Below, in pieces: positions 1-7,288 of a stretch of 17,311 nt of DNA. The translations under genes and the position numbers were made by a program. Position 1 is the stretch's first letter; each line of letters opens with the position of its first letter. Source of the stretch: Planctomycetes bacterium UBA1135 (GTDB lineage: Bacteria > Planctomycetota > UBA1135); contig DCAK01000084.1 of the NCBI GenBank assembly GCA_002311925.1, forward strand, positions 20,832-38,142, given 5' to 3'. The notes under the pieces were generated by a model. The model was not told the DNA's origin. It made no database searches and was given only the letters and a program-made list of their open reading frames with translations.

Positions 1-989
1 AACAAGCCTCGGGCCAGGTCTCTATTCAGGCTGGCGTTCGTGGTGACGCAGGCTTCCGCGGGACCTTCCCCGTTGAGGATGGCGCTGCGCAGGTAGGCAC
101 GCGTCATCGCCAACAGCAGGGCCCCCGGCAACCCATCCGCAGCGCTCGCCCCGACCACGAGAACCGGGGCCCCGTCGGCATCGGCCATGGCGTCCACGAA
201 ATCCCCCGTACCGGCTCCGACCGCCTCCTCGAGATGGGTGGAGAGGGAAAAACCCTCGGGGGGGTCCACCATCATGGGTTGGAGATTCCGGCGAATGGAA
301 CGGAGGTCGTCCTCCTCCTGTTCCTTCGCGACGAGAGCCTCCTCGGTTTCCTGGCCTTCGAGAAGGTCACCCACCATTCGGTCCACCGCCTTCGCCAAAT
401 GGGCCAGCTCTCCGACCGCGCCCTTGCCCTCGATGCGGCGGTCGAGATGCCCACGGCTGATGGCGAGGACATCCTCAGCCATGGTCTTCAGTGGGGCGAC
501 GAGCCGGATGGCCATCATGGCCCCGACGCCGATGGTGGACAGAACCAGGATTCCACCGACCAGCAGGACGAGGATGAGAAGGGGATCGGCGCCACCTTCC
601 TCCAACTCGGGAGAAAAGAGGACGATGGCCTTGGAGGCATCCCCCCCAGAGGGGATGGCCCTGAAGATTCGAGTCGTCCGCGGACCTTCACGGGTTTCCA
701 GGGTGACGACTCCCTCTTGAATTCGAGTTTTTCCTTCGCTCCAAGCCTTGGCGTCGAAGGAATCCGGCGCCTCCGCCCCCAAAGACCGCAATTCTGCGGT
801 TTCCGCCGCCATCACCCGCCGCGCCTTTTCAATTCCCTCCTTTTGCAGGTCGGCGGCTCCGCTCAAGAGGAGCCAGCAGGCGACGGTAGCAAGAACCCCG
901 GTGCAGAGGCCGAGAAGCAAGGTGAACCGGGTGGCCAACCCCATCCCCGCCTGTCGGCGGAGGCTTTCGTGGTCGGAATCAGCCCTCAA
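1..989 (-). CDS. HAMP-domain SpoIIE/RsbU-type (PP2C-like) phosphatase, C-terminus cut by window edge
   Basis: About 329 residues are visible; the rest lies beyond the left edge. Order: short cytoplasmic N-terminus, TM1 (~residues 22-43), an extracytoplasmic sensor of ~90 residues, TM2 (~136-158), HAMP with linker (~160-215), then the start of a SpoIIE-type phosphatase domain (~235 on). The domain shows GTGDFVDA (261-266 region) and DGLPGALLLAMTRAYLR (from 285), matching the family's GGDYYD and GKGVPAALLMA blocks. Such proteins dephosphorylate anti-anti-sigma factors in partner-switching pathways. One odd point: the metal-binding Asp of the usual (G/A)DVSGHG block is Ala281 (VVGASAADG), so activity may be altered or lost. 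The TTG start at 989 overlaps the pgpA stop as TTGA, which implies translational coupling; an ATG at 944 (residue 16) is an alternative. It is the last visible gene of the uvrD-pgpA operon. Confidence 0.8.
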   Translation of the reverse strand, partial: MRADSDHESLRRQAGMGLATRFTLLLGLCTGVLATVACWLLLSGAADLQKEGIEKARRVMAAETAELRSLGAEAPDSFDAKAWSEGKTRIQEGVVTLETREGPRTTRIFRAIPSGGDASKAIVLFSPELEEGGADPLLILVLLVGGILVLSTIGVGAMMAIRLVAPLKTMAEDVLAISRGHLDRRIEGKGAVGELAHLAKAVDRMVGDLLEGQETEEALVAKEQEEDDLRSIRRNLQPMMVDPPEGFSLSTHLEEAVGAGTGDFVDAMADADGAPVLVVGASAADGLPGALLLAMTRAYLRSAILNGEGPAEACVTTNASLNRDLARGL

Positions 990-1486
990 TGTCCCAGGAG
1001 ACCCGGAGAGGCGAAATGCAGGATGGCGAGAAGGCCCAATGCCCATGCCCCGGCTCCCAGGTCGTCCAACACGATACCCCAGCCACGAGGAAGTCTTTCC
1101 AAACGGCGGCAAGGCCACGGCTTGAGAATGTCGGTGACTCGGAAGAGGAGAAAGGCCGCAGCAAGGTGCACCAGGCCACCGGCCGGGAAAGCGGGCCACC
1201 AGGCCGCGATGAGATAGCCCGCAACTTCGTCCAGAACGAAGGGGCCCGGGTCCTTTTTGCCAAATCGATTTTCTGCCCAGCGGCCCAGGGCGATTCCAAC
1301 GCCTGAAAGGACGACCACCATGAAGGGGAGAATCCAGCCGTAGGCTTCAGGCCAGGTCCACCCGACCCAGGCGGCGAGGCCCAGCCCGCCCAAAGTTCCG
1401 AATGTCCCGGGAGCAATCGGCGCGTGGCCGAGGCCGAAAAAGGTGATGAGGGCTTCAGCGACCCTGTCCTTGAGGTTCACCCTCAT
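986..1486 (-). CDS. pgpA: Phosphatidylglycerophosphatase A
   Basis: This 166-residue membrane enzyme removes phosphate from phosphatidylglycerophosphate to give phosphatidylglycerol, in the inner membrane. Family signatures are present in order: GHAPIAPGTFGTLGG near residue 20, DEVAGYLI near 85, and FRVTDILKPWPCRRLE followed by GWGIVLDDLGAG toward the C-terminus; the acidic residues of the DE and DD pairs are the family's metal/catalytic set. Several hydrophobic segments fit a multi-pass protein, and the length is normal for the family. The ATG overlaps the stop of the upstream helicase gene as ATGA, and its own stop overlaps the TTG of the downstream phosphatase gene, so the three are probably one transcript. 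No separate promoter or strong ribosome site is needed or seen. Confidence 0.93.
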   Translation of the reverse strand: MRVNLKDRVAEALITFFGLGHAPIAPGTFGTLGGLGLAAWVGWTWPEAYGWILPFMVVVLSGVGIALGRWAENRFGKKDPGPFVLDEVAGYLIAAWWPAFPAGGLVHLAAAFLLFRVTDILKPWPCRRLERLPRGWGIVLDDLGAGAWALGLLAILHFASPGLLGH

Positions 1487-3606
1487 ACCTGAGCTTCCAG
1501 CATGCTCCAGGAAGTCAAGAGGGTGCGCTCTTCGCCGGTCTCTTCGAACAGGACGACAAGCCTCTGGTTGATGCCGGTTCCCAGCACCCGCTGAACCGTA
1601 CCGTCCCCGAACACCCGGTGAGTCACGGGGTCACCCTGGCAAAACTCCAATTCCTCATCTTCTTCGCTGGTTTCGGAGAGCTCGGAGGTGAATACACGGT
1701 CGGGAAGGACCTCGTCCGGGATTTCGTCCAGGAACCTGGAGCGCGACTGGGGCCCCGGAGCCCCGGTTCGAAACCGGACCCTGGCCCGGGAAAGGCAGAC
1801 CTCCTCGCGGGCACGGGTCAGGGCGACATAGAAAAGGCGGCGCTCCTCCTCCAACCCCTCGTCCTCCTCGAAGGATCGGGCATGGGGGAAAAGCCCCTCC
1901 TCCAGCCCGACCACCGCCACCCGATCGAACTCCAACCCCTTGGCCGCATGCACGGTCATCAGCGAAACGCGGGCAGCCCCTTCCTCCCAGCGGTCCACAT
2001 CGGTGAGGAGGGAGATTTCCTCCAGAAATCCAGAAAGGCCGTCCCCAACCCGGTCGTCGTATTCGGAAGCGAAAGCCAGAAGCTCGTCGATGTTCTCCCC
2101 ACGGTCCACATCTTCGGTGGCTTCCAGGGCGCTCGCGAATCTCCGGTAACCGGTCCGGTCAAGGATGACCTGGAAAGCCTCGGCGGCCCGTTTGAAATGG
2201 TCCTTCACCTGGGCTTGGATGGAGAGGAAATGAAGAAGCCCCTTGCGGGCGGGTCCGCGGAATTGTTCGCGCACTTCGCTTCGAGCCATCGTCTTCAGCA
2301 AAGGTTCACCGCATTCCTGGGCCTTTTCGCGGAGCTGATCCACCGACTTCTTCCCGATACCTCGGGGCGGCACGTTCAAAACCCTTTCGACCGAGACATC
2401 CTCCCGCGGATTCACCGCCAGACGGGCGTAGGCCATCAAATCCTTGATTTCCCTTCGCTCGAAAAAGGCCTGCCCTCCCACAACCTGGTAGGGAATCCTC
2501 AAGCGTGTGAAAGCCGCCTCCAAGGACCGGGAGCAGGCGTTGGTGCGATAGAAAACCGCCACCTCGTCGGCCGAAGTTCCCGCATCCACCCAACGAGAAG
2601 CTTGCCGGGCGACGGCCATGGCTTCCGCTTCCTCGTCGGCGTTGTCGATGAGGCAGAGGGGGGGGCCCTCTTCCTTGTCCGTGAAAAGATCCTTTTGCTT
2701 GCGAGATGTGTTCCTCTTGATGACCCCCTGGGCCGCCTTGAGAATCATTCCCACGGAGCGGTAGTTCTGCTCCAAACGCACCACCTTCGTCCCGGGGAAG
2801 TCTTTCTCGAAGCGAAGAATGTTTCCGATGTCCGCTCCTCTCCACCGATAGATGGACTGGTCGGGGTCGCCGCAAACCGAGAGGTTGCCATGGGCGTCGG
2901 ACAGCTTGCGCACCAGCTGGTACTGGATTTCGTTGGTGTCCTGGTATTCATCCACCAGAACATGCTCGAAGCGTTCGGCCCACTTCCTGTCGCCCTTGGC
3001 ATCCATCGAAACCAGCTGCAATCCCCGCAGAAGAAGGTCATCGAAATCAAATGCATCCTGAGAATTGAGACTCTGTTCGTATTTCTCATAAATGCGGGCG
3101 CAGCGCTCCTCGTCCAGGCCGTAGAGAGACGCCTCCTCGGCCGCCGCGGCCGGGCCCATTTGCCTTCGCTTCCAATCCGAAATGACGGTCTCGAACTTTC
3201 TCGGCTTGTGGACCGTCGTGTCCCAACCCTGGTCCTTGATGAGCCGGCGCAGGATTCCCCTCTTGTCCTGGGTGTCGCAGATGGTGAAATTCGAGGTTCT
3301 CCCCACCATCTCGGGATCCGACCTCAGGATGCGGGCGCAGGTCGCGTGGAAGGTGCCTACCCAGGTTCCATCGGGAACCCAGGGTTCGATGCGCTTGCGC
3401 ATTTCCCTGGCCGCCTTGTTGGTGAAGGTAATGGCAAGGATGCGTTCGGGGGCGACCCCCTCCGATTCCACCAACCAAGCGACGCGCCGGGTGATGGTTC
3501 GGGTTTTTCCCGTTCCCGCCCCTGCAAGAATGAGCAAGGGCCCGCCGGAATATTGGACGGCGGCGCTCTGGGCGGGGTTGAGCCCTTCGAGGATGGGGAG
3601 GGACAT
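1483..3606 (-). CDS. UvrD/PcrA-type superfamily 1 DNA helicase
   Basis: An ATP-dependent 3'-5' DNA helicase of the UvrD/Rep/PcrA group, acting in nucleotide excision and mismatch repair and in clearing obstacles ahead of forks. From the chosen ATG (MSLPILEGLNPAQ) it is 707 residues. Visible motifs: Q-motif GLNPAQ, Walker A AGAGTGKT (28-35), motif Ia TFTNKAAREM, motif II LVDEYQDTN (DE at 219-220), motif III QSIYRWRGAD, motif IV LEQNYRS, motif V TVHAAKGLEFDRV and motif VI YVALTRAREEV. The C-terminus (VTHRVFGDGTVQRV, then SWSMLEAQV) resembles the Tudor-like module of PcrA, so PcrA is a fair name. The reading frame stays open upstream to 3825, but those residues lie across acpS and look non-coding; an ATG at 3618 (MVRPMSLP) is the main alternative start. 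Confidence 0.95.
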   Translation of the reverse strand: MSLPILEGLNPAQSAAVQYSGGPLLILAGAGTGKTRTITRRVAWLVESEGVAPERILAITFTNKAAREMRKRIEPWVPDGTWVGTFHATCARILRSDPEMVGRTSNFTICDTQDKRGILRRLIKDQGWDTTVHKPRKFETVISDWKRRQMGPAAAAEEASLYGLDEERCARIYEKYEQSLNSQDAFDFDDLLLRGLQLVSMDAKGDRKWAERFEHVLVDEYQDTNEIQYQLVRKLSDAHGNLSVCGDPDQSIYRWRGADIGNILRFEKDFPGTKVVRLEQNYRSVGMILKAAQGVIKRNTSRKQKDLFTDKEEGPPLCLIDNADEEAEAMAVARQASRWVDAGTSADEVAVFYRTNACSRSLEAAFTRLRIPYQVVGGQAFFERREIKDLMAYARLAVNPREDVSVERVLNVPPRGIGKKSVDQLREKAQECGEPLLKTMARSEVREQFRGPARKGLLHFLSIQAQVKDHFKRAAEAFQVILDRTGYRRFASALEATEDVDRGENIDELLAFASEYDDRVGDGLSGFLEEISLLTDVDRWEEGAARVSLMTVHAAKGLEFDRVAVVGLEEGLFPHARSFEEDEGLEEERRLFYVALTRAREEVCLSRARVRFRTGAPGPQSRSRFLDEIPDEVLPDRVFTSELSETSEEDEELEFCQGDPVTHRVFGDGTVQRVLGTGINQRLVVLFEETGEERTLLTSWSMLEAQV

Positions 3607-3653
3607 GGGCCGCACCATGATGCCGTCGTGCGCCCCGGTTTCCACCCGCCTGT

Positions 3654-3659
3654 TATCCT
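3654..3659 (+). promoter_or_regulatory. Probable -10 element of acpS (TATCCT), near-leaderless
   Basis: TATCCT fits TANNNT and ends 8 nt before the acpS ATG at 3668. The intervening CCCGCCCC is pyrimidine-rich and offers no Shine-Dalgarno, so a transcript from here would have a leader of about 0-2 nt. No TTGACA-like -35 is seen upstream. The same hexamer occurs at the same kind of distance before the genes at 10417 and 13315, which strengthens the call. Confidence 0.55.
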
Positions 3660-3667
3660 CCCGCCCC

Positions 3668-4093
3668 ATGAATTCGAGCTCGGAAAACATCCCATCGGGG
3701 CTCGGCATCGACCTCGTCGATGTGAATCGGTTCAGGGAATCCCTTGAAAAGGGAGGAGAAAAGTTTCGGAACCGAATTTTCACCCCGGCCGAAAGGGATT
3801 CCTGCGAAGCGCGCAAGGACCCCACCCCCCACTACGCCGCCCGTTTCGCTGCGAAGGAGGCCGCCATGAAGGCCTTGGGAACAGGCTGGTCCGGCGGAAT
3901 CGCATTCACCGACTTTGAAATCCATTCCGAGGGTTCCGGACCCCCCGCTCTGCAGGTGGCAGGCAAAGCCGCCAAGGTCGCAACCGAACATGGCATTGAA
4001 GCCTGGACCCTGTCCTTGACTCATACCGACCACACCGCCGGGGCGGTGGTCTTGGCTATTTTTCGGACCGCTCAACCTCCTCCCTCTCCTTGA
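3668..4093 (+). CDS. acpS: Holo-[acyl-carrier-protein] synthase
   Basis: Transfers 4'-phosphopantetheine from CoA to a serine of acyl carrier protein, activating it for fatty acid synthesis; cytoplasmic. It has 141 residues, slightly longer than the usual ~120-130. Signatures: GLGIDLVDVNRF near the N-terminus (the Mg-binding Asp of GxD), FTPAERDSC, then YAARFAAKEAAMKALGTGW with the catalytic/metal Glu, and LSLTHTDHTAGAVVLA corresponding to the family's SLSHxxxxAxA strand. The ATG at 3668 is fixed by the start of family similarity; in-frame sequence further upstream is antisense to uvrD. It is divergent from the helicase gene. Its last 38 bp overlap, on the opposite strand, the end of the TPR-type gene at 4056-4844, so the C-terminal AQPPPSP tail may be dispensable. 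Confidence 0.93.
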   Translation: MNSSSENIPSGLGIDLVDVNRFRESLEKGGEKFRNRIFTPAERDSCEARKDPTPHYAARFAAKEAAMKALGTGWSGGIAFTDFEIHSEGSGPPALQVAGKAAKVATEHGIEAWTLSLTHTDHTAGAVVLAIFRTAQPPPSP

Positions 4094-4844
4094 GGAGGTC
4101 GGGAGTCTTCATGCGGGAGAGGGCCTTTTTGAGGGCCGCCCCTTCCGGAGTCGGGTCGGTGGCCATTCTGGAATAGGCCTCCAGAGTCCGCTGCATCACC
4201 TGTTCGGCCTCTTTCGGCTTCCCCGCCAGAAGAAGAGATTGGGCGCAAAGATCCCAAGCTCGGACCGCCTCCACCGGGCCCTCGGCCTGCAGCGCCCATT
4301 CCCGAAATGGCCCTGCCGCCTCGACCCAATTTCCAAGCTTGAGATGGGACCTTCCCAACCATTCCCTGCCGTCGTTTCGATAACGGAGGCGGGAATTCTC
4401 CATTTGGGCGAGGTCCCGGTAACGGCGCAGAGCCCTTCCCCATTCCCCGCTTCTCCGGCGAAGATGGCCCAACTCGAGCCAAGCCCTGGGATACCAATCC
4501 GTTCCCCGGCCCCAGTCCAAAACCTCGATGAAGGCCCCCCGCGCTTGCCCAGATTTTCCCAGGATGCGGTGAATTTCACCCCTGCGATAGGACGCCTCCG
4601 CCTGCAATTTTCCCGGCCCGGGCCACCAATGGGCCACCCCGGCGTAAGCAAGGCCGGCCGCTTCAAGTTGACGAATCCGCGCCCCACCCTTGAGACCCCG
4701 GGCTTTTGATTTTTCCGCCTTGGCCAAGTCCACCTGGGCCTGCAGGCTCTCAAGGCGAGGAGCCCGGGCCGGAGCCTCCACTTCTTCCCCCTCCTGGGCG
4801 GGAAAACTCAAAAATCCAAGGCAAAGAAAAAGAGCGCCGCTCAT
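4056..4844 (-). CDS. TPR-like secreted protein encoded with the ECF sigma factor
   Basis: A 262-residue protein of unknown function. The N-terminus MSGALFLCLGFLSFPAQEG is a short hydrophobic segment that could be a signal peptide, though it lacks an early positive charge. After an acidic/coiled stretch (EEVEAPARAPRLESLQAQV) come helix pairs typical of tetratricopeptide repeats: ASYRRGEIHRILGKSGQARG, YPRAWLELGHLRRRSGEWGR, WLGRSHLKLGNWVEAAGP and SLLLAGKPKEAEQVMQR. TPR arrays usually bind peptides or scaffold complexes. The ATG overlaps the ECF sigma stop as ATGA, so the two are translated together, which points to a shared role (target, sensor or regulator). The 3' end overlaps the end of acpS in antisense by 38 bp. 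No anti-sigma motif (zinc-binding HxxxCxxC or a single central TM segment) is seen. Confidence 0.75.
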   Translation of the reverse strand: MSGALFLCLGFLSFPAQEGEEVEAPARAPRLESLQAQVDLAKAEKSKARGLKGGARIRQLEAAGLAYAGVAHWWPGPGKLQAEASYRRGEIHRILGKSGQARGAFIEVLDWGRGTDWYPRAWLELGHLRRRSGEWGRALRRYRDLAQMENSRLRYRNDGREWLGRSHLKLGNWVEAAGPFREWALQAEGPVEAVRAWDLCAQSLLLAGKPKEAEQVMQRTLEAYSRMATDPTPEGAALKKALSRMKTPDLLKEREEVERSEK

Positions 4845-5395
4845 GCCTTGCAATCCTCCAGTTCCGCCTCGAGGATGTCCCTCAGTCGGCGCCGCGCCCG
4901 GAAAAGACGAATCTTGGTGTTGTCGAGAGTGATGCCCTGCTCCTCGGCGAGTTGCGCGCAAGGCATGCCCCCCTGGTAATGGGCCTGTAGGATGCATTGG
5001 TCCCTAAGGGGGAGGCGCCTAAGGGCCCCGGGGAGCTTGGCCAGGAGGTCGTCCTTGGGCACCCAGCGCTGCTTGGCCCAAAGACAACTTTCCTCGACGG
5101 GAAGACTGGCCGGGTCGGGCAGAAACTCATGGATTTCGTTCCCGAGAAGCGCGATGGGTTGGCGCCGGACTTCGTCGACGGCGAGATTGTGGGCAATGCG
5201 AAACAGGTAGGCCCTGGGGCGGTGGAAGCTTTCCCCGGACTGCACCTTTTTCCAGAAACGCTCAACCGCTTCCTGAGCAAGGTCGGGGGCGAGGTGGGAG
5301 GGCGAGAAACGGCTGGCGAGAAACCCCTCCACTTGCTCCGCCCACTCCTGGATTTCTTCCAGAGTGATTTCCATCCTCTTTCCATCCACTTCCAT
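4841..5395 (-). CDS. ECF-type RNA polymerase sigma factor
   Basis: A 184-residue sigma-70 family protein with only regions 2 and 4, as in extracytoplasmic-function sigma factors. Region 2 is in the N-terminal half: DLAQEAVERFWKKVQ, then RPRAYLFRIAHNLAVDEVRR, matching the core-binding and -10-reading helices. Region 4 is C-terminal: LPLRDQCILQAHYQGGMP, LAEEQGITLDNTKIRLFRAR and RRLRDIL form the -35-reading helix-turn-helix, with TKIRLFRAR in place of the common TVKSRLHRAR. It recruits RNA polymerase to a set of stress or envelope promoters. I favour the ATG at 5395; an ATG at 5374 (MEITLEEIQ) sits directly after GGAAAGAGG, and one at 5434 is also in frame. It overlaps the following TPR gene by ATGA, and no recognisable anti-sigma gene is adjacent. 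Confidence 0.88.
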   Translation of the reverse strand: MEVDGKRMEITLEEIQEWAEQVEGFLASRFSPSHLAPDLAQEAVERFWKKVQSGESFHRPRAYLFRIAHNLAVDEVRRQPIALLGNEIHEFLPDPASLPVEESCLWAKQRWVPKDDLLAKLPGALRRLPLRDQCILQAHYQGGMPCAQLAEEQGITLDNTKIRLFRARRRLRDILEAELEDCKA

Positions 5396-5500
5396 GATGG
5401 ATAGCTGGACGAAAATTTCCGCCCCGGGTGACATTTGTTGAAAACCCGGCCCGCCCGTGGAAAACCCTCCGGCCGAGTCGCGGCCGGAAAAGTCCCGAGA
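5396..5500. other. Longest intergenic gap: aquaporin terminator and ECF sigma promoter region
   Basis: This 105-bp stretch lies between the aquaporin stop and the sigma-factor start. On the minus strand it holds a 7-bp perfect hairpin (listed separately), then a second possible stem CCGGGT...ACCCGG with a 14-nt loop, then CAGCTATCCATC directly before the ATG. The sigma-factor promoter should lie here; TATCCA close to the start resembles the -10 elements at other genes but its distance to the start does not fit. No small ORF is convincing. Confidence 0.6.
5461..5487 (-). terminator. Likely intrinsic terminator after the aquaporin gene
   Basis: Read on the minus strand, CCGGCCG-CGACT-CGGCCGG is a perfect 7-bp GC-rich hairpin (plus-strand stems 5469-5475 and 5481-5487), starting about 14 nt after the aquaporin stop. 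It is followed by AGGG and then TTTT. The T-tract is short and offset by four bases, so efficiency is uncertain. It would separate the long upstream operon from the ECF sigma unit. Confidence 0.55.
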
Positions 5501-6181
5501 TCAGGAATCCAGGGAGGTGGGCTTTCCCATCCAGGAAACCCAGGCCGTCGCGCCCCACGCGCCCGCCAATTGGGCGGCGATGAAGGCGGGAACATCTCCT
5601 GCGCGAATCCCGGACCAAGTGTCTGTGACGACCCTTCCCAGGGTCACGGCGGGATTGGCGAAGGAAGTCGAGGAAGTGAACCAGATGGCTGCAGCGATGA
5701 ACAACCCCACCACCCATGCCACCACCTCGGCCCGGCGCCCAGCCGTGGCAAGCACCACCAGAACGAGACCGAAGGTCGCGATGGCCTCCCCAAGCCAAAG
5801 CCCGAACCCTGCGCGGGGTTTGTCGCCGATGGCGAGCCAGGTTTCCCCGAACATGAGGTTGGCGAGGAGGACCCCGACGAGGGCCCCGGCAATCTGAGCC
5901 CCCATGAGTGGGGCCACCCGCCGAGCCTCGACACGGCCGCTGCGCCAAAGGGCAAGGGTCACCGCCGGATTGAAGTGATTGGACCAGGGGGCGAGAGCCG
6001 CAATCAGCGTGATGAGGGCGAAGCCGACCACGATGGCATGAATGAGCAGGGCGATGGCGTCGCTTTCTGCCGCTCGTGAAACAGCGATTCCCGAGCCGAC
6101 CACCGCAATCAACAATCCTGTCGTGCCGACGAACTCACTGGCGAGTTGGCGGGAAAACCCTGGCCGGGGCGCGACCGCCAC
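5501..6181 (-). CDS. MIP-family aquaporin with a second NPA lacking the usual arginine
   Basis: A 226-residue membrane channel of the major intrinsic protein family, for passive flux of water or small neutral solutes. There are about six hydrophobic spans. Both half-helix motifs are present: NHFNPAVTLAL (NPA at 71-73) and TSFANPAVTLGR (NPA at 176-178), and EFVGTTGLLIAVVGSG at residue 16 on is the typical first helix. In classical aquaporins the second motif is NPAR, where Arg forms the aromatic/arginine selectivity filter; here it is Val. From memory, a bacterial AqpS-like group shows SFANPAVT at this place, some of it tied to arsenic, but no ars gene is present here. The start is GTG at 6181, 6 bp after the stop of the upstream TPR gene, so it is co-transcribed. 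It is the last gene before a hairpin terminator. Confidence 0.88.
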   Translation of the reverse strand: MAVAPRPGFSRQLASEFVGTTGLLIAVVGSGIAVSRAAESDAIALLIHAIVVGFALITLIAALAPWSNHFNPAVTLALWRSGRVEARRVAPLMGAQIAGALVGVLLANLMFGETWLAIGDKPRAGFGLWLGEAIATFGLVLVVLATAGRRAEVVAWVVGLFIAAAIWFTSSTSFANPAVTLGRVVTDTWSGIRAGDVPAFIAAQLAGAWGATAWVSWMGKPTSLDS

Positions 6182-6187
6182 CTTGCC

Positions 6188-7288
6188 CTAGCGCAGGTTG
6201 AGTTCCGTCTTGATCCTTGCCGCCCAACTCGAGCGGGGGAAATCCAGGTTCAAGCGACTGGCCAAGCGCCGGGCCTGCTTCCGGCTGCTTTCGGTATTCA
6301 TCCGATGGAGGGCCATCCCGGCATAGAACATGCTGCGGGGAACCCTATGGACGGCGCTCTTGTAGAGAGTCACGACCCGCAGATGGGAAAGAAGGGCTTC
6401 TTCGAAATCGGGGCGGGCGGATTCGACATCCTCCTTCTGGAGGCCTCGGTGGTAGGAGCAATCGCCCAAACCAGAATAAGCGGCCGCCAGTGTGTTGTCG
6501 GTGGCTTGACCGTCCTGGATGATGAGCCGGAAAAAGCGTTCCGCGTCGCCATGCCGATTGTCGGCGACCATCGCATTTCCGATTTCCACGCGGGCGCGGC
6601 TCGAAACGGTCGGAAAGCTTTCCAGGTTCTTCTCGACCAGCTGCTGCAGCTTGCGCTCCTTTTCCTTGCCGCTGACTGCGGAATCCAGGAGAAGGGACCC
6701 GAGTTCGGATTCCCTCGCCCACCTTTCCGGAAGACCCTCGGTTTCCACCGCCCTTGAAAGAACTTTCAAGACCTCGAGGGCGTCCGAGGTGTTGCCGGCC
6801 ATGACATGGGCATCCGCCTTCATCATCAGGGCTGGCGCGAAGAAGAATGTGTTCGGGATCTCCGCCAAAAGCCGGTCGACGGTGATGGCGACCCCCTCGT
6901 GATCGGCCAGCGAAGCCATGCAACCCGCTTGCCGAAAAAGGGTGTGCTGCTTCACCCAGGAATAACGCCCGGTCTCCTTCATGACCTTGGAATCGTCCAG
7001 GACATCGTTAAAGACCTGGATGGCGATGCGGAAATCGCCCGCTTCCATCAGGTCGATGGCCTGCGCGAAATCGTCCAAGGGGGTGAGCCCCAGGTTGTGG
7101 TCGACCCGAGCGACGAGGTGAGACCCCTTGCTGCCTTCGGCGCCACCGGTGGTCTTGTAACGCACCTCTCCGTAAGTCTCTGAAATCACCCGTTGCACCC
7201 TCAAAACCTTGCCGCTGACGAGGATAATCTCGTCCTGAGGCAAGGCCGGGGTGGCCAGAAGAAGGGTCGCGCCAAGGAGGGAAAACAT
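6188..7288 (-). CDS. Secreted TPR-repeat protein of unknown function
   Basis: A 366-residue protein. It has a probable signal peptide (MFSLLGATLLLATPALPQDE, cleavage near residue 18), then a small N-terminal beta-rich stretch (DEIILVSGKVLRVQRV, ISETYGEVRYKTTGG) and helical repeats of TPR type: FAQAIDLMEAGDFRIAIQVF, ALMMKADAHVMAGNTSDALE, RVEIGNAMVADNRHGDAERF, AAAYSGLGDCSYHRGLQ and SMFYAGMALHRMNTESSRKQ. It probably acts in the periplasm or on the surface as a protein-binding scaffold. A sigma-70-like promoter (TTGACG, 17 nt, GAGAAT) lies just upstream at the end of the XdhC gene, so it may be transcribed independently as well as by read-through. The aquaporin gene follows after 6 bp. No specific pathway can be assigned from sequence. 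Confidence 0.78.
   Translation of the reverse strand: MFSLLGATLLLATPALPQDEIILVSGKVLRVQRVISETYGEVRYKTTGGAEGSKGSHLVARVDHNLGLTPLDDFAQAIDLMEAGDFRIAIQVFNDVLDDSKVMKETGRYSWVKQHTLFRQAGCMASLADHEGVAITVDRLLAEIPNTFFFAPALMMKADAHVMAGNTSDALEVLKVLSRAVETEGLPERWARESELGSLLLDSAVSGKEKERKLQQLVEKNLESFPTVSSRARVEIGNAMVADNRHGDAERFFRLIIQDGQATDNTLAAAYSGLGDCSYHRGLQKEDVESARPDFEEALLSHLRVVTLYKSAVHRVPRSMFYAGMALHRMNTESSRKQARRLASRLNLDFPRSSWAARIKTELNLR

Noticed and set aside
1618..3747. A very long plus-strand open frame (709 codons) opposite the helicase gene
   Set aside because: It is antisense to an unmistakable UvrD/PcrA with all helicase motifs. High GC leaves such mirror frames open, and its translation has no recognisable domain.
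3607..3825. N-terminal extension of the helicase to 3825 or to an ATG at 3669 that shares CATG with the acpS start
   Set aside because: The extension lies across acpS, has no family similarity, and the UvrD/PcrA Q-motif begins right after the ATG at 3606.
5398..5403. TATCCA before the ECF sigma start as a leaderless -10
   Set aside because: It lacks the final T and is only 2 nt from the ATG at 5395, too close for a -10; the distance to the ATG at 5374 is too long for the leaderless pattern.
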